Below the pieces are notes generated by a model. The model ran no database searches and was not told where the DNA came from. It saw nothing but the letters and a program-made list of their open reading frames with translations. 64,000 nt of DNA, taken from contig JADHXQ010000001.1 in the NCBI GenBank assembly GCA_016782885.1, positions 40,732 to 104,731 on the forward strand, written 5' to 3'. The position numbers were made by a program, and so were the translations under genes. This DNA comes from Phycisphaerae bacterium (GTDB lineage Bacteria > Planctomycetota > Phycisphaerae > SM23-33). Positions 36,160-44,122 of the stretch are shown here, piece after piece (position 1 is the stretch's first letter; the number at the start of each line of letters is the position of its first letter).

Positions 36160-36303
36160 TCACGCCTTGCGCAGCTCGTGCAAAACACTCAGCGCGTGCT
36201 CTTGGACACTCAGCAGGGTTTTGTCTATGATTCGCTCCATCTTGGCCGCGATGCGCTCGGCAATCTCGCTGGTATCCTGGTAGATTTCGCAGAAGATTTG
36301 CAC
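36160..36303 (-). CDS. Small ORF in frame after the Fic stop codon
   Basis: Directly after the TAG of the Fic gene, the same frame stays open for about 66 codons (...VQIFCEIYQDTSEIAERIAAKMERIIDKTLLSVQEHALSVLHELRKA). A GTG at 36303 could start it. The sequence is helical and protein-like but unrecognised. It may be a separate small gene or the former C-terminus of a longer protein. Confidence 0.3.
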   Translation of the reverse strand: MQIFCEIYQDTSEIAERIAAKMERIIDKTLLSVQEHALSVLHELRKA

Positions 36304-36360
36304 AACGGCACCGGGATAACCCCCGCAAAGTCGAGCATAAACAGAGTAGCCAACTGCGAT

Positions 36361-37509
36361 CTATCCACCAATCCTGGCGGGTTCATCGAGAATGGTCATC
36401 AGTTTCTTGGCACAGTACACCCGACCGCGATGCGCGTCGCCAGTCTGCTCCAGTACACCCAGAGATCGCAGCTTCTCGATGGCGCGCTGGGCGGTTGTGT
36501 AGGCCACGTCCAGCCGCTCGGCCGCCCTGTTGATTGTCCAAAACGGGTTCTCGGCCAGCAGGTCCACCAGCATTGAGACGCTCTTGGAGGCACTGCCGGC
36601 GACTTGGGATCGCCAAGCTGTCAGCAGACCATTGATGCGTTCGGCCCGGCGCAGGGCGTCAGCAGACATCCGGGCCACGCCGTTGAGGAAGTACTCCAGC
36701 CAGTTGGCCCAGGCGGCATTGTGTGAAACGGCCGTGAGGCGGTCGTAGTAGTCCGACCGAGTCGCCTCGAAAAACGCACTGAGGTACAGCAGCGGCGTCG
36801 GCAGGATGCCCCGCTCGATCAGAAACAGCGTGATCAGCAATCGACCGACACGACCGTTACCGTCCAGAAACGGGTGGATTGCCTCAAACTGGTAGTGCAA
36901 CATTCCAACCTGGATCAGCGGGGGCAGGTTGCGGTCATGCAGAAAGTCCTCCCACTGGCCGAGGCAGTCGGTCAGACGGTCCGCCGGCGGTGGGACGAAA
37001 CTAGCGTTATTCACCGTGCAGCCGGGCGGACCGATCCAGTTCTGGCTGCGCCGAAACTCACCCGGCGCAGCCTGGTCACCGCGAACGCCCTGCATGAGTT
37101 TCTCGTGCAGTTCGCGGATCAATCGAAGCGACAGCGGCAGGGAATCCAATCGGGCCATGCCGTACTCGAGGGCAACGACGTAGTTGCCCACTTCCCGAAG
37201 GTCGTCCGGGCTGCGCTCGACGGCCGCACCGGCGTCGGACGCCAGCAATTCGCCAAGGGTCGCCTGCGTACCCTCGATCCGACTGGATAGCACAGCCTCC
37301 TGCGTCACGAAAGACCGCATCAGCAAGTGTGGGTTCGGTAGGCTTCGCCCCTCGCCTGCAAGCTGCCCCACAAGCCGGTCGGCCTCGGACAACGCTCGGA
37401 GCAAACGCGGAGTCATCTCGATCTCTGGCGGAAGAGGGTTCGGAACGAAGGCCTCGTATCCGCCGGGACACTTGACCAACTTGCCGGAACTGTGCAGTCT
37501 GCTCTGCAT
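36361..37509 (-). CDS. Fic-domain protein (AMP transferase) with C-terminal winged helix
   Basis: A 382-aa class II Fic protein. The Fic motif HPFLDGNGRVGRL with catalytic His212 is intact, so it could transfer AMP to target Ser/Thr/Tyr hydroxyls. An N-terminal inhibitory helix S-S-R-I-E-G at residues 75-80 supplies the autoinhibitory Glu. The C-terminal part (TINRAAERLDVAYTTAQRAIEKL) is a winged helix as in other long Fic/DOC proteins. ATG 37509 is preferred; the track start is a TTG 25 codons earlier. It lies in a patch of decayed accessory genes. Confidence 0.9.
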   Translation of the reverse strand: MQSRLHSSGKLVKCPGGYEAFVPNPLPPEIEMTPRLLRALSEADRLVGQLAGEGRSLPNPHLLMRSFVTQEAVLSSRIEGTQATLGELLASDAGAAVERSPDDLREVGNYVVALEYGMARLDSLPLSLRLIRELHEKLMQGVRGDQAAPGEFRRSQNWIGPPGCTVNNASFVPPPADRLTDCLGQWEDFLHDRNLPPLIQVGMLHYQFEAIHPFLDGNGRVGRLLITLFLIERGILPTPLLYLSAFFEATRSDYYDRLTAVSHNAAWANWLEYFLNGVARMSADALRRAERINGLLTAWRSQVAGSASKSVSMLVDLLAENPFWTINRAAERLDVAYTTAQRAIEKLRSLGVLEQTGDAHRGRVYCAKKLMTILDEPARIGG

Positions 37510-37886
37510 GTCCAAAACATACACGCCGAAGCGAAAACAAGCAAGTCTCTTATTTTCACAATACCCACAAATCGAAAATAACAACCGGCCTTATTTGCGG
37601 AGATGAAAACAGACGCCAGCTTCCGGCCGCACGTAATCGCGGTGTACAGCGCCCAAGAGGCAACCAGAGAAAGACACATGGATCGAGAACCCGTCGAGGA
37701 CATCGTCGGATCGCTGAAAAGGGCGCACTCGGACGTTCCATCTCAGCCTTCTCGTCCAGTATTGATGGCGGACTCGCCATCCGCGGGTCGAGGCGATCGG
37801 CATGCGCCAGAAACCACATTCGCGGTCCAGCGGCTCAGATGCCTCCTGACCCAGCAGGGAACACTATACTGTAATCATCATCTTAA
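37510..37886. other. Accessory gap with no recognisable gene
   Basis: ORFs on both strands overlap each other and show no conserved motifs. This is probably decayed sequence between the Fic gene and the integrase remnant. Confidence 0.4.
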
Positions 37887-37976
37887 TTACGCGGTTTGAA
37901 AAGTTTGGGGCGCCGACCAAGAGCTTGCGTTTTCCTTAACCGGTGCCCCGCAGTTTTCACAGTCAATTCACTCCAT
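37887..37976 (-). pseudogene. Tiny zinc-ribbon ORF interrupted by TGA
   Basis: A very strong Shine-Dalgarno (AAAGGAGGTGACC) precedes ATG-GAG-TGA. The same frame continues IDCENCGAPVKENASSW... to TAA. CENCGAP is a typical zinc-ribbon half. Either the third codon is a nonsense mutation or the ORF has no role. It lies 27 bases after the excisionase-like gene. Confidence 0.3.
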
Positions 37977-38002
37977 GGTCACCTCCTTTCTGAAAGCGTC
38001 CC

Positions 38003-38212
38003 TCACGCACGGGAGGAACGCTCGTATTCTTCGATGTCCTGGAGGCGAAATCGGCGTGTCCCACGCGGAACGGCCCCCAGGTAATAAGATTCGATTCCCA
38101 CACGATCGCAGATAGTCCTGGCGCCGGTCACTGACACCTGCCATCGCCTGGCCAGCGTTGCGAGTGAGACAAATTGCTCTTGTAGATTCTTGTTGTCTCT
38201 GTCATCTGTCAT
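38003..38212 (-). CDS. Excisionase-like helix-turn-helix protein
   Basis: A 69-aa MerR/Xis-like DNA-binding protein: LATLARRWQVSVTGARTICDRVGIESYYLGAVPRGTRRFRLQDIEEYERS. The start ATGACAGATGA overlaps the last codons of the integrase remnant, the usual int-xis arrangement. It is the small intact part of a decayed integrative element next to tRNA-Leu. Confidence 0.6.
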   Translation of the reverse strand: MTDDRDNKNLQEQFVSLATLARRWQVSVTGARTICDRVGIESYYLGAVPRGTRRFRLQDIEEYERSSRA

Positions 38213-38486
38213 TGTTTTCTTGCTCCAGTTTGTCTGCTAGCTGCTTGGCGACCTTTACAGCTTCCTGCACTTCGTCGAGGAGGTAGATATCGGCCGTGGC
38301 GATTCATGTGTGTCCGAGCAGGACTTTGGCTGCTTCTTTGCCGAGGATTGACCGAACTCCCGTGGCCTTGGTCCGTCGAAGATCGCACCGCTCCACCGGG
38401 AACGCTCTTGCATCAGGGCTCGCATCCTTGTAAACTCTACCATCGGTGATGCGATAAGGTACGCCGGTTTTGCTTTTCTCGATGTG
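38202..38486 (-). pseudogene. Tyrosine recombinase (integrase) C-terminal remnant
   Basis: The frame encodes the catalytic C-terminus: LRRTKAT (LRHT-type box), GKEAAKVLLGHT, then an in-frame TGA at 38304-38306, then IATADIYLLDEVQEAVKVAKQLADKLEQ, the expected continuation with the catalytic Tyr. About the first two thirds of the gene are missing. It lies 5' of tRNA-Leu(CAA). Confidence 0.65.
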
Positions 38487-38651
38487 TCCTTCAGATAACT
38501 GTAACAGAAACTGTAACAGAATGAGCGGTTTTTCGTGTCCAATAGGGGCACGTCGGGGCACATCGGGGCGGGACAACAGAAAGCACTGAACACCCTGCAA
38601 ATACAGGTGATACCAATAGCTAAACCACAAAGCACTGTGGTAAAGCACCTT

Positions 38652-38735
38652 GCCGGAGTGGCGGAATTGGCAGACGCGCGGGATTCAAAATCCCGTTATG
38701 GCAACATAGTGTGGGTTCGAGTCCCACCTCCGGCA
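38652..38735 (+). tRNA. tRNA-Leu (anticodon CAA)
   Basis: The 7-bp acceptor stem GCCGGAG/CTCCGGC, D-arm GGCGGAATTGGCAGACGC, anticodon loop TTCAAAA, a long class II variable arm and T-loop GGTTCGAGTCC are all present. The discriminator is A and no CCA is encoded. The ORF at 38535 across it is an artefact. Confidence 0.95.
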
Positions 38736-38795
38736 GTACTCGACACGGGACGCCTAAGAGCGTCCCAACTGGAAGAAGAAGAACCAATCATCAGT

Positions 38796-39836
38796 TCAAC
38801 ATGAGAACCGATAGAGGGTAGTTTGGTTGTACTCCTGGCCTGGTTTCAAGATGACCGACGGAAATGCCGGAATGTTCGGGGAGTTGGGAAAATGCTCGGT
38901 CTCCAGGCATAACCCCGAATGCTTCTCCAGCTTTCCGCCATCGCGTGAGGCAATGGTTTCATCAAGGTAGTTCCCGCTGTAGAAGAGAAGTCCGGGCTGT
39001 GTCGTTAACACCTCCATGATCCGGCCGCTTACCGGGTCGGTAAGTGTCGCGGCCAGTCCGTATTCACCCATCTCCTTGTCGATAATCCAGTTGCAGTCAT
39101 ATCCCTTGGCCCAGTGGAGAAGATTGTAATCGGCGCCAATCCGCTGTCCTATCGCCGTAGCCCTGCGGAAATCCATCGGCGTTCCTTCCACGGAAAGGAT
39201 ATCGCCGTTGGGAATGGACTCGTCGTCAGCGAAGGTGATCCGGGAGGCCGGGATTTCCATCTTGTGGTTCAACACGTTGCCCGAACCGGCGAGGTTGAAA
39301 TAAGTGTGGTTCGTCAGGTTCACAGGAGTGTCCGCGTCGGTAACGGCGTGGTATTCAATCTTGACACCGGCGGCGTTTTCAATTGAGTACGTGACGGTGG
39401 TCTGGAGGTTGCCGGGATACCCCTCGTCGCCGTCAGGGCTGAAGTATTTCAGCACGAGACTCTCGCCGTCAACAACGGCGTCCCACAGCACCTTGTCGAA
39501 TCCCTTTACTCCGCCATGGAGATGGTTGTTCCCGTTGTTCGCCGCCAGCTTATACGTTTTTTCGTTAAGCGTGAACTCGGCTTTTCCTATCCGGTTGCAG
39601 CACCTTCCGGTAATGCATCCGAAATAGGGAGTCTCGTCGGTGTAAGAGTCAAATTCATCGTATCCAAGAGTCACTTCTCCGGGCGTTTTATCCTTGTCCG
39701 GCGCCAGTATACTCGTAATGATTCCGCCGTAATTGGTTATCTTGACCTGGAAGCCGTCACTGCCCGATAAGGTAAAAAGAGTCACCTCTCGGCCGTCATT
39801 GAACTCGCCCCATTTTGTCGCTTCTATCATGTCCAT
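38796..39836 (-). CDS. galM: Aldose 1-epimerase (mutarotase)
   Basis: A 346-aa cytoplasmic mutarotase. Hallmarks are NNHLHGGVKGFDKVLW, NLTNHTYFNLAGSG with the catalytic His, and LETEHFPNSPN with the catalytic Glu. AAGGAG precedes the ATG. It is the last gene of the minus-strand sugar operon, interconverting anomers of the imported sugar. Confidence 0.93.
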   Translation of the reverse strand: MDMIEATKWGEFNDGREVTLFTLSGSDGFQVKITNYGGIITSILAPDKDKTPGEVTLGYDEFDSYTDETPYFGCITGRCCNRIGKAEFTLNEKTYKLAANNGNNHLHGGVKGFDKVLWDAVVDGESLVLKYFSPDGDEGYPGNLQTTVTYSIENAAGVKIEYHAVTDADTPVNLTNHTYFNLAGSGNVLNHKMEIPASRITFADDESIPNGDILSVEGTPMDFRRATAIGQRIGADYNLLHWAKGYDCNWIIDKEMGEYGLAATLTDPVSGRIMEVLTTQPGLLFYSGNYLDETIASRDGGKLEKHSGLCLETEHFPNSPNIPAFPSVILKPGQEYNQTTLYRFSC

Positions 39837-39855
39837 ATCAAAAACTCCTTCGGTG

Positions 39856-40632
39856 TTACGCGTGGTCTCTCAGACCGCCGTTAACGTTAATAATTGTCCC
39901 GGTCACCTGGCTGGACAGATCGGACAGCAGGTAATTGGAGGCCCCGATAAAATCGTCCCCCACCTGCAGGCGCCCCATGGGCACACACTCGCCCCCCCAC
40001 TTGTTCAGTTCGTCCAGGCTCATTCCCATGCTCTCCCTCAAGGCGATCTCGCCCGGAGTAGCCATCCATCCTATTTTGATCTGGTTGCACCTTATCTGGT
40101 TTTCCGCGTAGTTACGGGCTATATGTATGGTCAACGTCCGCAGCGCGCCCTTGGATACCGAGTAGGCGGCGCGGTCGATCTGCCCTCCGCTGGCGTGCGG
40201 GGAGCCAATATGAATAATAGAACCGCCGCCGCTTTCAAGCATGGCCTTGACCGTGAACTTCGAGCAGAAAAAGGCGCCCCTGACATTCAGGTCAGCGACA
40301 TTGTTATAGACATCTTCGTCCGTATCAAGGAGGGAAGCGGCCGGGAGGATTCCCGCGTAGTATATCATGCCGTCAATTCTTCCGAGATGGTCCAGAGCTT
40401 TCGTAATGAGATCTTCGGCGGCGGAGACCTCCGTAAGGTCTCCCACCACATAAATGGCCTCCTGTCCGGAAGCCTCGAGGATTTCGGCTACGGCGGCTTT
40501 GCCCGGTTCTTCATGCCAGCAGCCGACAACAATACGGGCTCCTTCTTTAGCGGCGGCAATGGCCATGTCTTTTCCCAGCCCGCTGTCGCCGCCTGCTATC
40601 ACAACGCCTTTACCTTTTAATGAATCGCCCAT
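39856..40632 (-). CDS. Short-chain dehydrogenase/reductase
   Basis: A 258-aa classical SDR. The cofactor motif is GGDSGLGKDMA, the NNAG-equivalent is YYAG, and the catalytic Ser-Tyr-Lys set is IHIGS...AAYSVSKGAL. ATG 40632 has AAGGAAG upstream; the track start adds 16 residues. In the operon it probably oxidises or reduces a sugar or polyol intermediate. Confidence 0.88.
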   Translation of the reverse strand: MGDSLKGKGVVIAGGDSGLGKDMAIAAAKEGARIVVGCWHEEPGKAAVAEILEASGQEAIYVVGDLTEVSAAEDLITKALDHLGRIDGMIYYAGILPAASLLDTDEDVYNNVADLNVRGAFFCSKFTVKAMLESGGGSIIHIGSPHASGGQIDRAAYSVSKGALRTLTIHIARNYAENQIRCNQIKIGWMATPGEIALRESMGMSLDELNKWGGECVPMGRLQVGDDFIGASNYLLSDLSSQVTGTIINVNGGLRDHA

Positions 40633-40676
40633 TTCTACTTCCTTTCGGGTGGCGCGGATCGAACCGCGCCTTTCAG

Positions 40677-41321
40677 TCAATCTGTTTTCTTTTGTAATCC
40701 TACTAGAATGTCCGCGACATCTTTGTCTTCCAGTGTCTCGGGGGCAAGTATTTCATATAATCCCGGAATCGCAAGAACCTTTCCGACAAATTCTCCCGGC
40801 AGGCGCCTGAGGACTTCGGCGAAACTGACGTGGGTGGCCCTTGAAATGCCCTCGAACTGCTCCCGCCCTATCCGTTGAGGCTCTTTTCTGTGGGCGGGAT
40901 AACCCGCGGCGGATTCAACGCAAAGCAGCCTGTCAAAGATAGTGTAGAGGTTCTCGTCGCTGGCCCATCCATACCCGAGGTTGAGTGTCAGTGAAATGCA
41001 GTTACCCCCGTTTATCTGGGTAAATAACCACCCATCCAGCGGGGTCATAATATGCCCGCATGAAATCCCGGGATACTGAAGAACGGAATTCATGAACCCC
41101 TGCCCGGTACTGCATCCGCCAACGACAAAATCGACTCGTTTCGTATTGAGCAGGAGAGCGCCCAGGAAAGCAGTCTCGTTATAATTAAGCTCCGGGACGT
41201 CTTCCTTGTCCTTCATACCGAAATTGATAATCTCGTAATTACCCTCCTGGGCTTCCAGGGCTTTCATGATGTCCTTGTTTCTTTCGACCGTACTGATCTC
41301 TGTAACAACTGCTATTTTCAT
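40677..41321 (-). CDS. RpiB/LacA/LacB-family sugar-phosphate isomerase
   Basis: A 214-aa protein related to ribose-5-phosphate isomerase B and galactose-6-phosphate isomerase. It shows VDFVVGGCSTGQGFMNSVLQYPGISCGH, carrying the conserved Cys and GxG loop, and ISLTLNLGYGWASDEN. It is longer than typical RpiB (about 150 aa). With the split transketolase it suggests conversion of an imported pentose- or tetrose-type sugar; the exact isomerisation is unknown. Confidence 0.75.
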   Translation of the reverse strand: MKIAVVTEISTVERNKDIMKALEAQEGNYEIINFGMKDKEDVPELNYNETAFLGALLLNTKRVDFVVGGCSTGQGFMNSVLQYPGISCGHIMTPLDGWLFTQINGGNCISLTLNLGYGWASDENLYTIFDRLLCVESAAGYPAHRKEPQRIGREQFEGISRATHVSFAEVLRRLPGEFVGKVLAIPGLYEILAPETLEDKDVADILVGLQKKTD

Positions 41322-41338
41322 TTCTCTATTCCTTACCG

Positions 41339-42274
41339 TTAAATGTTGCGCATTACCTTTTTTGCTATTCCTTCGGCGTCCAGTTCATGCTTGTCGAGAA
41401 GTTCAGCCGCCGTCCCCGATTCGCCAAAATCGTCCTTGATACCTTCCCTGGCAACGATCGCCTTGTCGATCACTTTCATCTCGGCTACGGTTTCGGCAAC
41501 GGCGCTTCCCAGACCGCCGTAAACACTGTGCTCCTCCACGACGACCAGGACGGGGTATTTCTCGGCGGCTTTCATAACGCCCTCGGTGTCCAGAGGTTTG
41601 ATTACGGGTATGTTAATCACGCCCGCCGAAACACCATCCTTTTCCAGCAGATCGGCTGCCTCGAGCGCGTGGCCAAGGATCGGTCCGCACACGACTATCG
41701 CGACGTCTTGGCCTTCCTTGAGCTCGACGGCCTTGTAGATATCGTGGGCGTAACCTTCTTTATAAATGTTCTTGCAATTATACCGTGACAGTCTCAAGTA
41801 GACCGGGCCCTGATGCTCGTAAGCCGCTCTGACCGCCGCTTCGGTCTGGGGTCCGTCGGCCGGGACGATAACCACCATGTTCGGCAACGTCCTCATCAGG
41901 GATACGTCAAGCACTGCCTGGTGCGTCGCGCCGTCCGGCCCTTGCGTCAGTCCCGCGCTGGAACCGCAGACCTTTACGTTCAGCCGCGCCAGTGAGAGTT
42001 GTTGACGGATCTGGTCGAAACATCTGCCGGTGGCGAATACGGCGAAGGTGTTGGCGAAGACGATCTTGCCTTCGTGAGCCATTCCGGCGGCGGTCGATAT
42101 CATGTCCTGTTCTGAGATGCCCATCTCCAGAAACCGGTTCTCATCGGCTTGGGTGATATGAAACGACCTGGTGGATCGGCCGAGGTCGCAGTCCAGAGCG
42201 ACCACGTTCTTGTCTTCCCTGGCCAGTTGGAGCAAGGCCTCCCCGAAACGGTCTCTGGTGGCTTCTTCACTCAT
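41339..42274 (-). CDS. Transketolase, C-terminal subunit
   Basis: A 311-aa half of a split transketolase holding the Pyr and C-terminal domains. FLEMGISEQDMISTAAGMA contains the conserved Glu that activates thiamine diphosphate, and GPDGATHQAVLDVSLMRTLPNMVVIVPAD is typical. Its ATG overlaps the stop of the N-terminal subunit (ATGA), so the two are coupled. Confidence 0.92.
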   Translation of the reverse strand: MSEEATRDRFGEALLQLAREDKNVVALDCDLGRSTRSFHITQADENRFLEMGISEQDMISTAAGMAHEGKIVFANTFAVFATGRCFDQIRQQLSLARLNVKVCGSSAGLTQGPDGATHQAVLDVSLMRTLPNMVVIVPADGPQTEAAVRAAYEHQGPVYLRLSRYNCKNIYKEGYAHDIYKAVELKEGQDVAIVVCGPILGHALEAADLLEKDGVSAGVINIPVIKPLDTEGVMKAAEKYPVLVVVEEHSVYGGLGSAVAETVAEMKVIDKAIVAREGIKDDFGESGTAAELLDKHELDAEGIAKKVMRNI

Positions 42275-43107
42275 TCTTGTTCTCCGTTGGGAATGGCCAG
42301 TTCATCACAGGCGTCTTTGTATTCTTCTTCCGTCAACGCGTAATTATGTCCCCTGAAGGTCCCTTCAATAGAGGATATGCCTTTTCCCTTCACCGTTTCA
42401 GCTATGATGATGCAGGGCTTGTCTATGTTGTCGGTCTCATCCAGGGCTCGGCATATCTCGGACAGATCGTGTCCGTTAACCCGCGTGGCGTGCCAACCGA
42501 AACTCCGCCATTTCTCTTCGAGCGGTTCGATGGCCAGACTTTCTTGAACGCATCCCTGGCTCTGATAACCGTTGAGGTCAATGACGGCCCTGATGTTATT
42601 GATCCGGTAGTGGCTTGTCGTCATCGCCGCTTCCCAGACCTGGCCCGACTGCAATTCGCCATCGCCCATCACGACATAAATATTGAAATCGTTCCCGTCA
42701 AGCCGCGCCGCCATGGCTATTCCGTTGGCGTACGACAGGCCCTGTCCCAACGAACCGGTGGGGGCCTCGATACCCGGGGTCTTGTTAATGTCCGGATGGC
42801 CCTGCAGCATCGCTCCCAACTGCTTGATCTTTCTGAGTTCTTCCGGCGGGAATAAGCCCAGCATGGACAGGATAACATACTGGGTGGGGACTGAATGCCC
42901 CTTGCTCATGATGAACCTGTCCCGCGTTGGAGAGTCTTTTTGTTCAAACGAATAGTTCATTTTGTAGAAATAGAGCGCCGTCAAGATCTCCACGCAGGAC
43001 AGAGATCCGCCAAAGTGATGGGTCTTTCCGCTGCCGAACATCTGGAGCAGTTCAAACCTGATTTCTTTCGCCTTGGCCTCAAGGATCGCCAATTGTTTCT
43101 CTTCCAT
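42271..43107 (-). CDS. Transketolase, N-terminal subunit
   Basis: A 278-aa half of a split transketolase with the ThDP pyrophosphate domain. Metal and ThDP binding is seen in GDGELQSGQVWEAAMTTSHYRINN, with HFGGSLSCVEILTALYFYKM near the N-terminus and SKGHSVPTQY. It begins two bases after the upstream permease stop codon. Together with the next gene it forms the active enzyme. Confidence 0.92.
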   Translation of the reverse strand: MEEKQLAILEAKAKEIRFELLQMFGSGKTHHFGGSLSCVEILTALYFYKMNYSFEQKDSPTRDRFIMSKGHSVPTQYVILSMLGLFPPEELRKIKQLGAMLQGHPDINKTPGIEAPTGSLGQGLSYANGIAMAARLDGNDFNIYVVMGDGELQSGQVWEAAMTTSHYRINNIRAVIDLNGYQSQGCVQESLAIEPLEEKWRSFGWHATRVNGHDLSEICRALDETDNIDKPCIIIAETVKGKGISSIEGTFRGHNYALTEEEYKDACDELAIPNGEQE

Positions 43108-43109
43108 TT

Positions 43110-44122
43110 TTATCTCACTGCCATTTTCGGTTTATACCGCACTTTCTGGGCTTCAATTATAAGGGCCGCCAAAATGATAAGTCCCCTGACAGACCTGACG
43201 GCATTAGGATTCATCTGCATCAGGTTCAATCCATTGTCAACGACAGACAACAGCAAAACTCCCGCAAAGGCGCCCAGGATCGTACCGCGCCCGCCCGACA
43301 AAGCGATTCCGCCTATCACCGCGGCGGCAACGGTTTCGATGGTAAATCCGGACCCCAGGAAGATCGTTGATTCCCCGACCCGACCCAGGAGCATCCATGC
43401 GGCAATGGCGGCCAGGAATCCGCTGATCATATAGGCCCTGATTATTGTCTTGCCGGGTCTGAAACCAGACGCGTAAGAAGCATGAGGATTTCCGCCGGTC
43501 GCGTAGAGGTCCCTACCGAAAACAGACACCCTGTAGTAATAATAGAAAGCAGCCACAAACAGAAGTGTCACTATGACCTGCACGGGTATCGGACCGGCTT
43601 TACCGGTCCCCAAATACCTGAAGGCGTCGGGAATGTCCGCGATATTCCGGCCCATGCAGAGGGTTAAAGCCAGTCCCCTCAACGTCAACTGCATCGCCAG
43701 GGTAACTATGAAATTGTTCATCTTGAGACGGGCTATCATCTGCCCATTCAACCAGCCGATTCCGGCCCCGAGGAACATTATTATGAAAATCACCAGCACC
43801 GGGTTTACGCCCCAACCACTGCCGCTATCAAAGGTATTAGCACCCCCCCCGCATTGGCGCTTCCCATAAGCCACGCCGCGACAACCGTCAGAAGAGTGAC
43901 AGTACCCTCCGCCGAAAGATCAAAATTACCGCTTAAGAGGCAGGTGGCCTGGCCCAGGACCAGAAGGCCAAGAACACTGGCATGCAGGAGAATATTCATC
44001 ATGTTGGTGGGAGCGAGAAAACTGCGGGCGAATATTGAAAAGAAAGCAAACACAAGAATAATGACGAACCAGAGAAAGCGGTCCAGAACAAACTTTCTGT
44101 AATCCACTGGTTTTCTATCCAT
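43110..44122 (-). pseudogene. RbsC-like ABC permease, frameshifted in a G8 tract
   Basis: Two overlapping frames make up one ribose-type permease. ATG 44122 begins MDRKPVDYRKF and runs through about 100 residues to ANAGGVLIPLIAAVVGA-stop. The other frame carries the remainder from GSGWGVNPVLVIFII to the end at 43110. In between, the coding strand has eight G's (plus-strand C's 43843-43850). Adding one G restores SANAGGGANTFDSGSGW... and a full protein of about 337 aa. The conserved permease loop EAAGxRxxx equivalent (YASGFRPGKTI) is intact. It may be a true mutation, slippage-driven phase variation or an assembly error. Confidence 0.85.

Noticed and set aside
36052-36576. 174-aa plus-strand ORF across the Fic 3' end
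   Set aside because: Antisense to the Fic gene and its in-frame continuation, which read as better protein.
38535-38804. 89-aa ORF ending AGVAELADARDSKSRYGNIVWVRVPPPA
   Set aside because: It is a translation across tRNA-Leu(CAA), a well-known database artefact.
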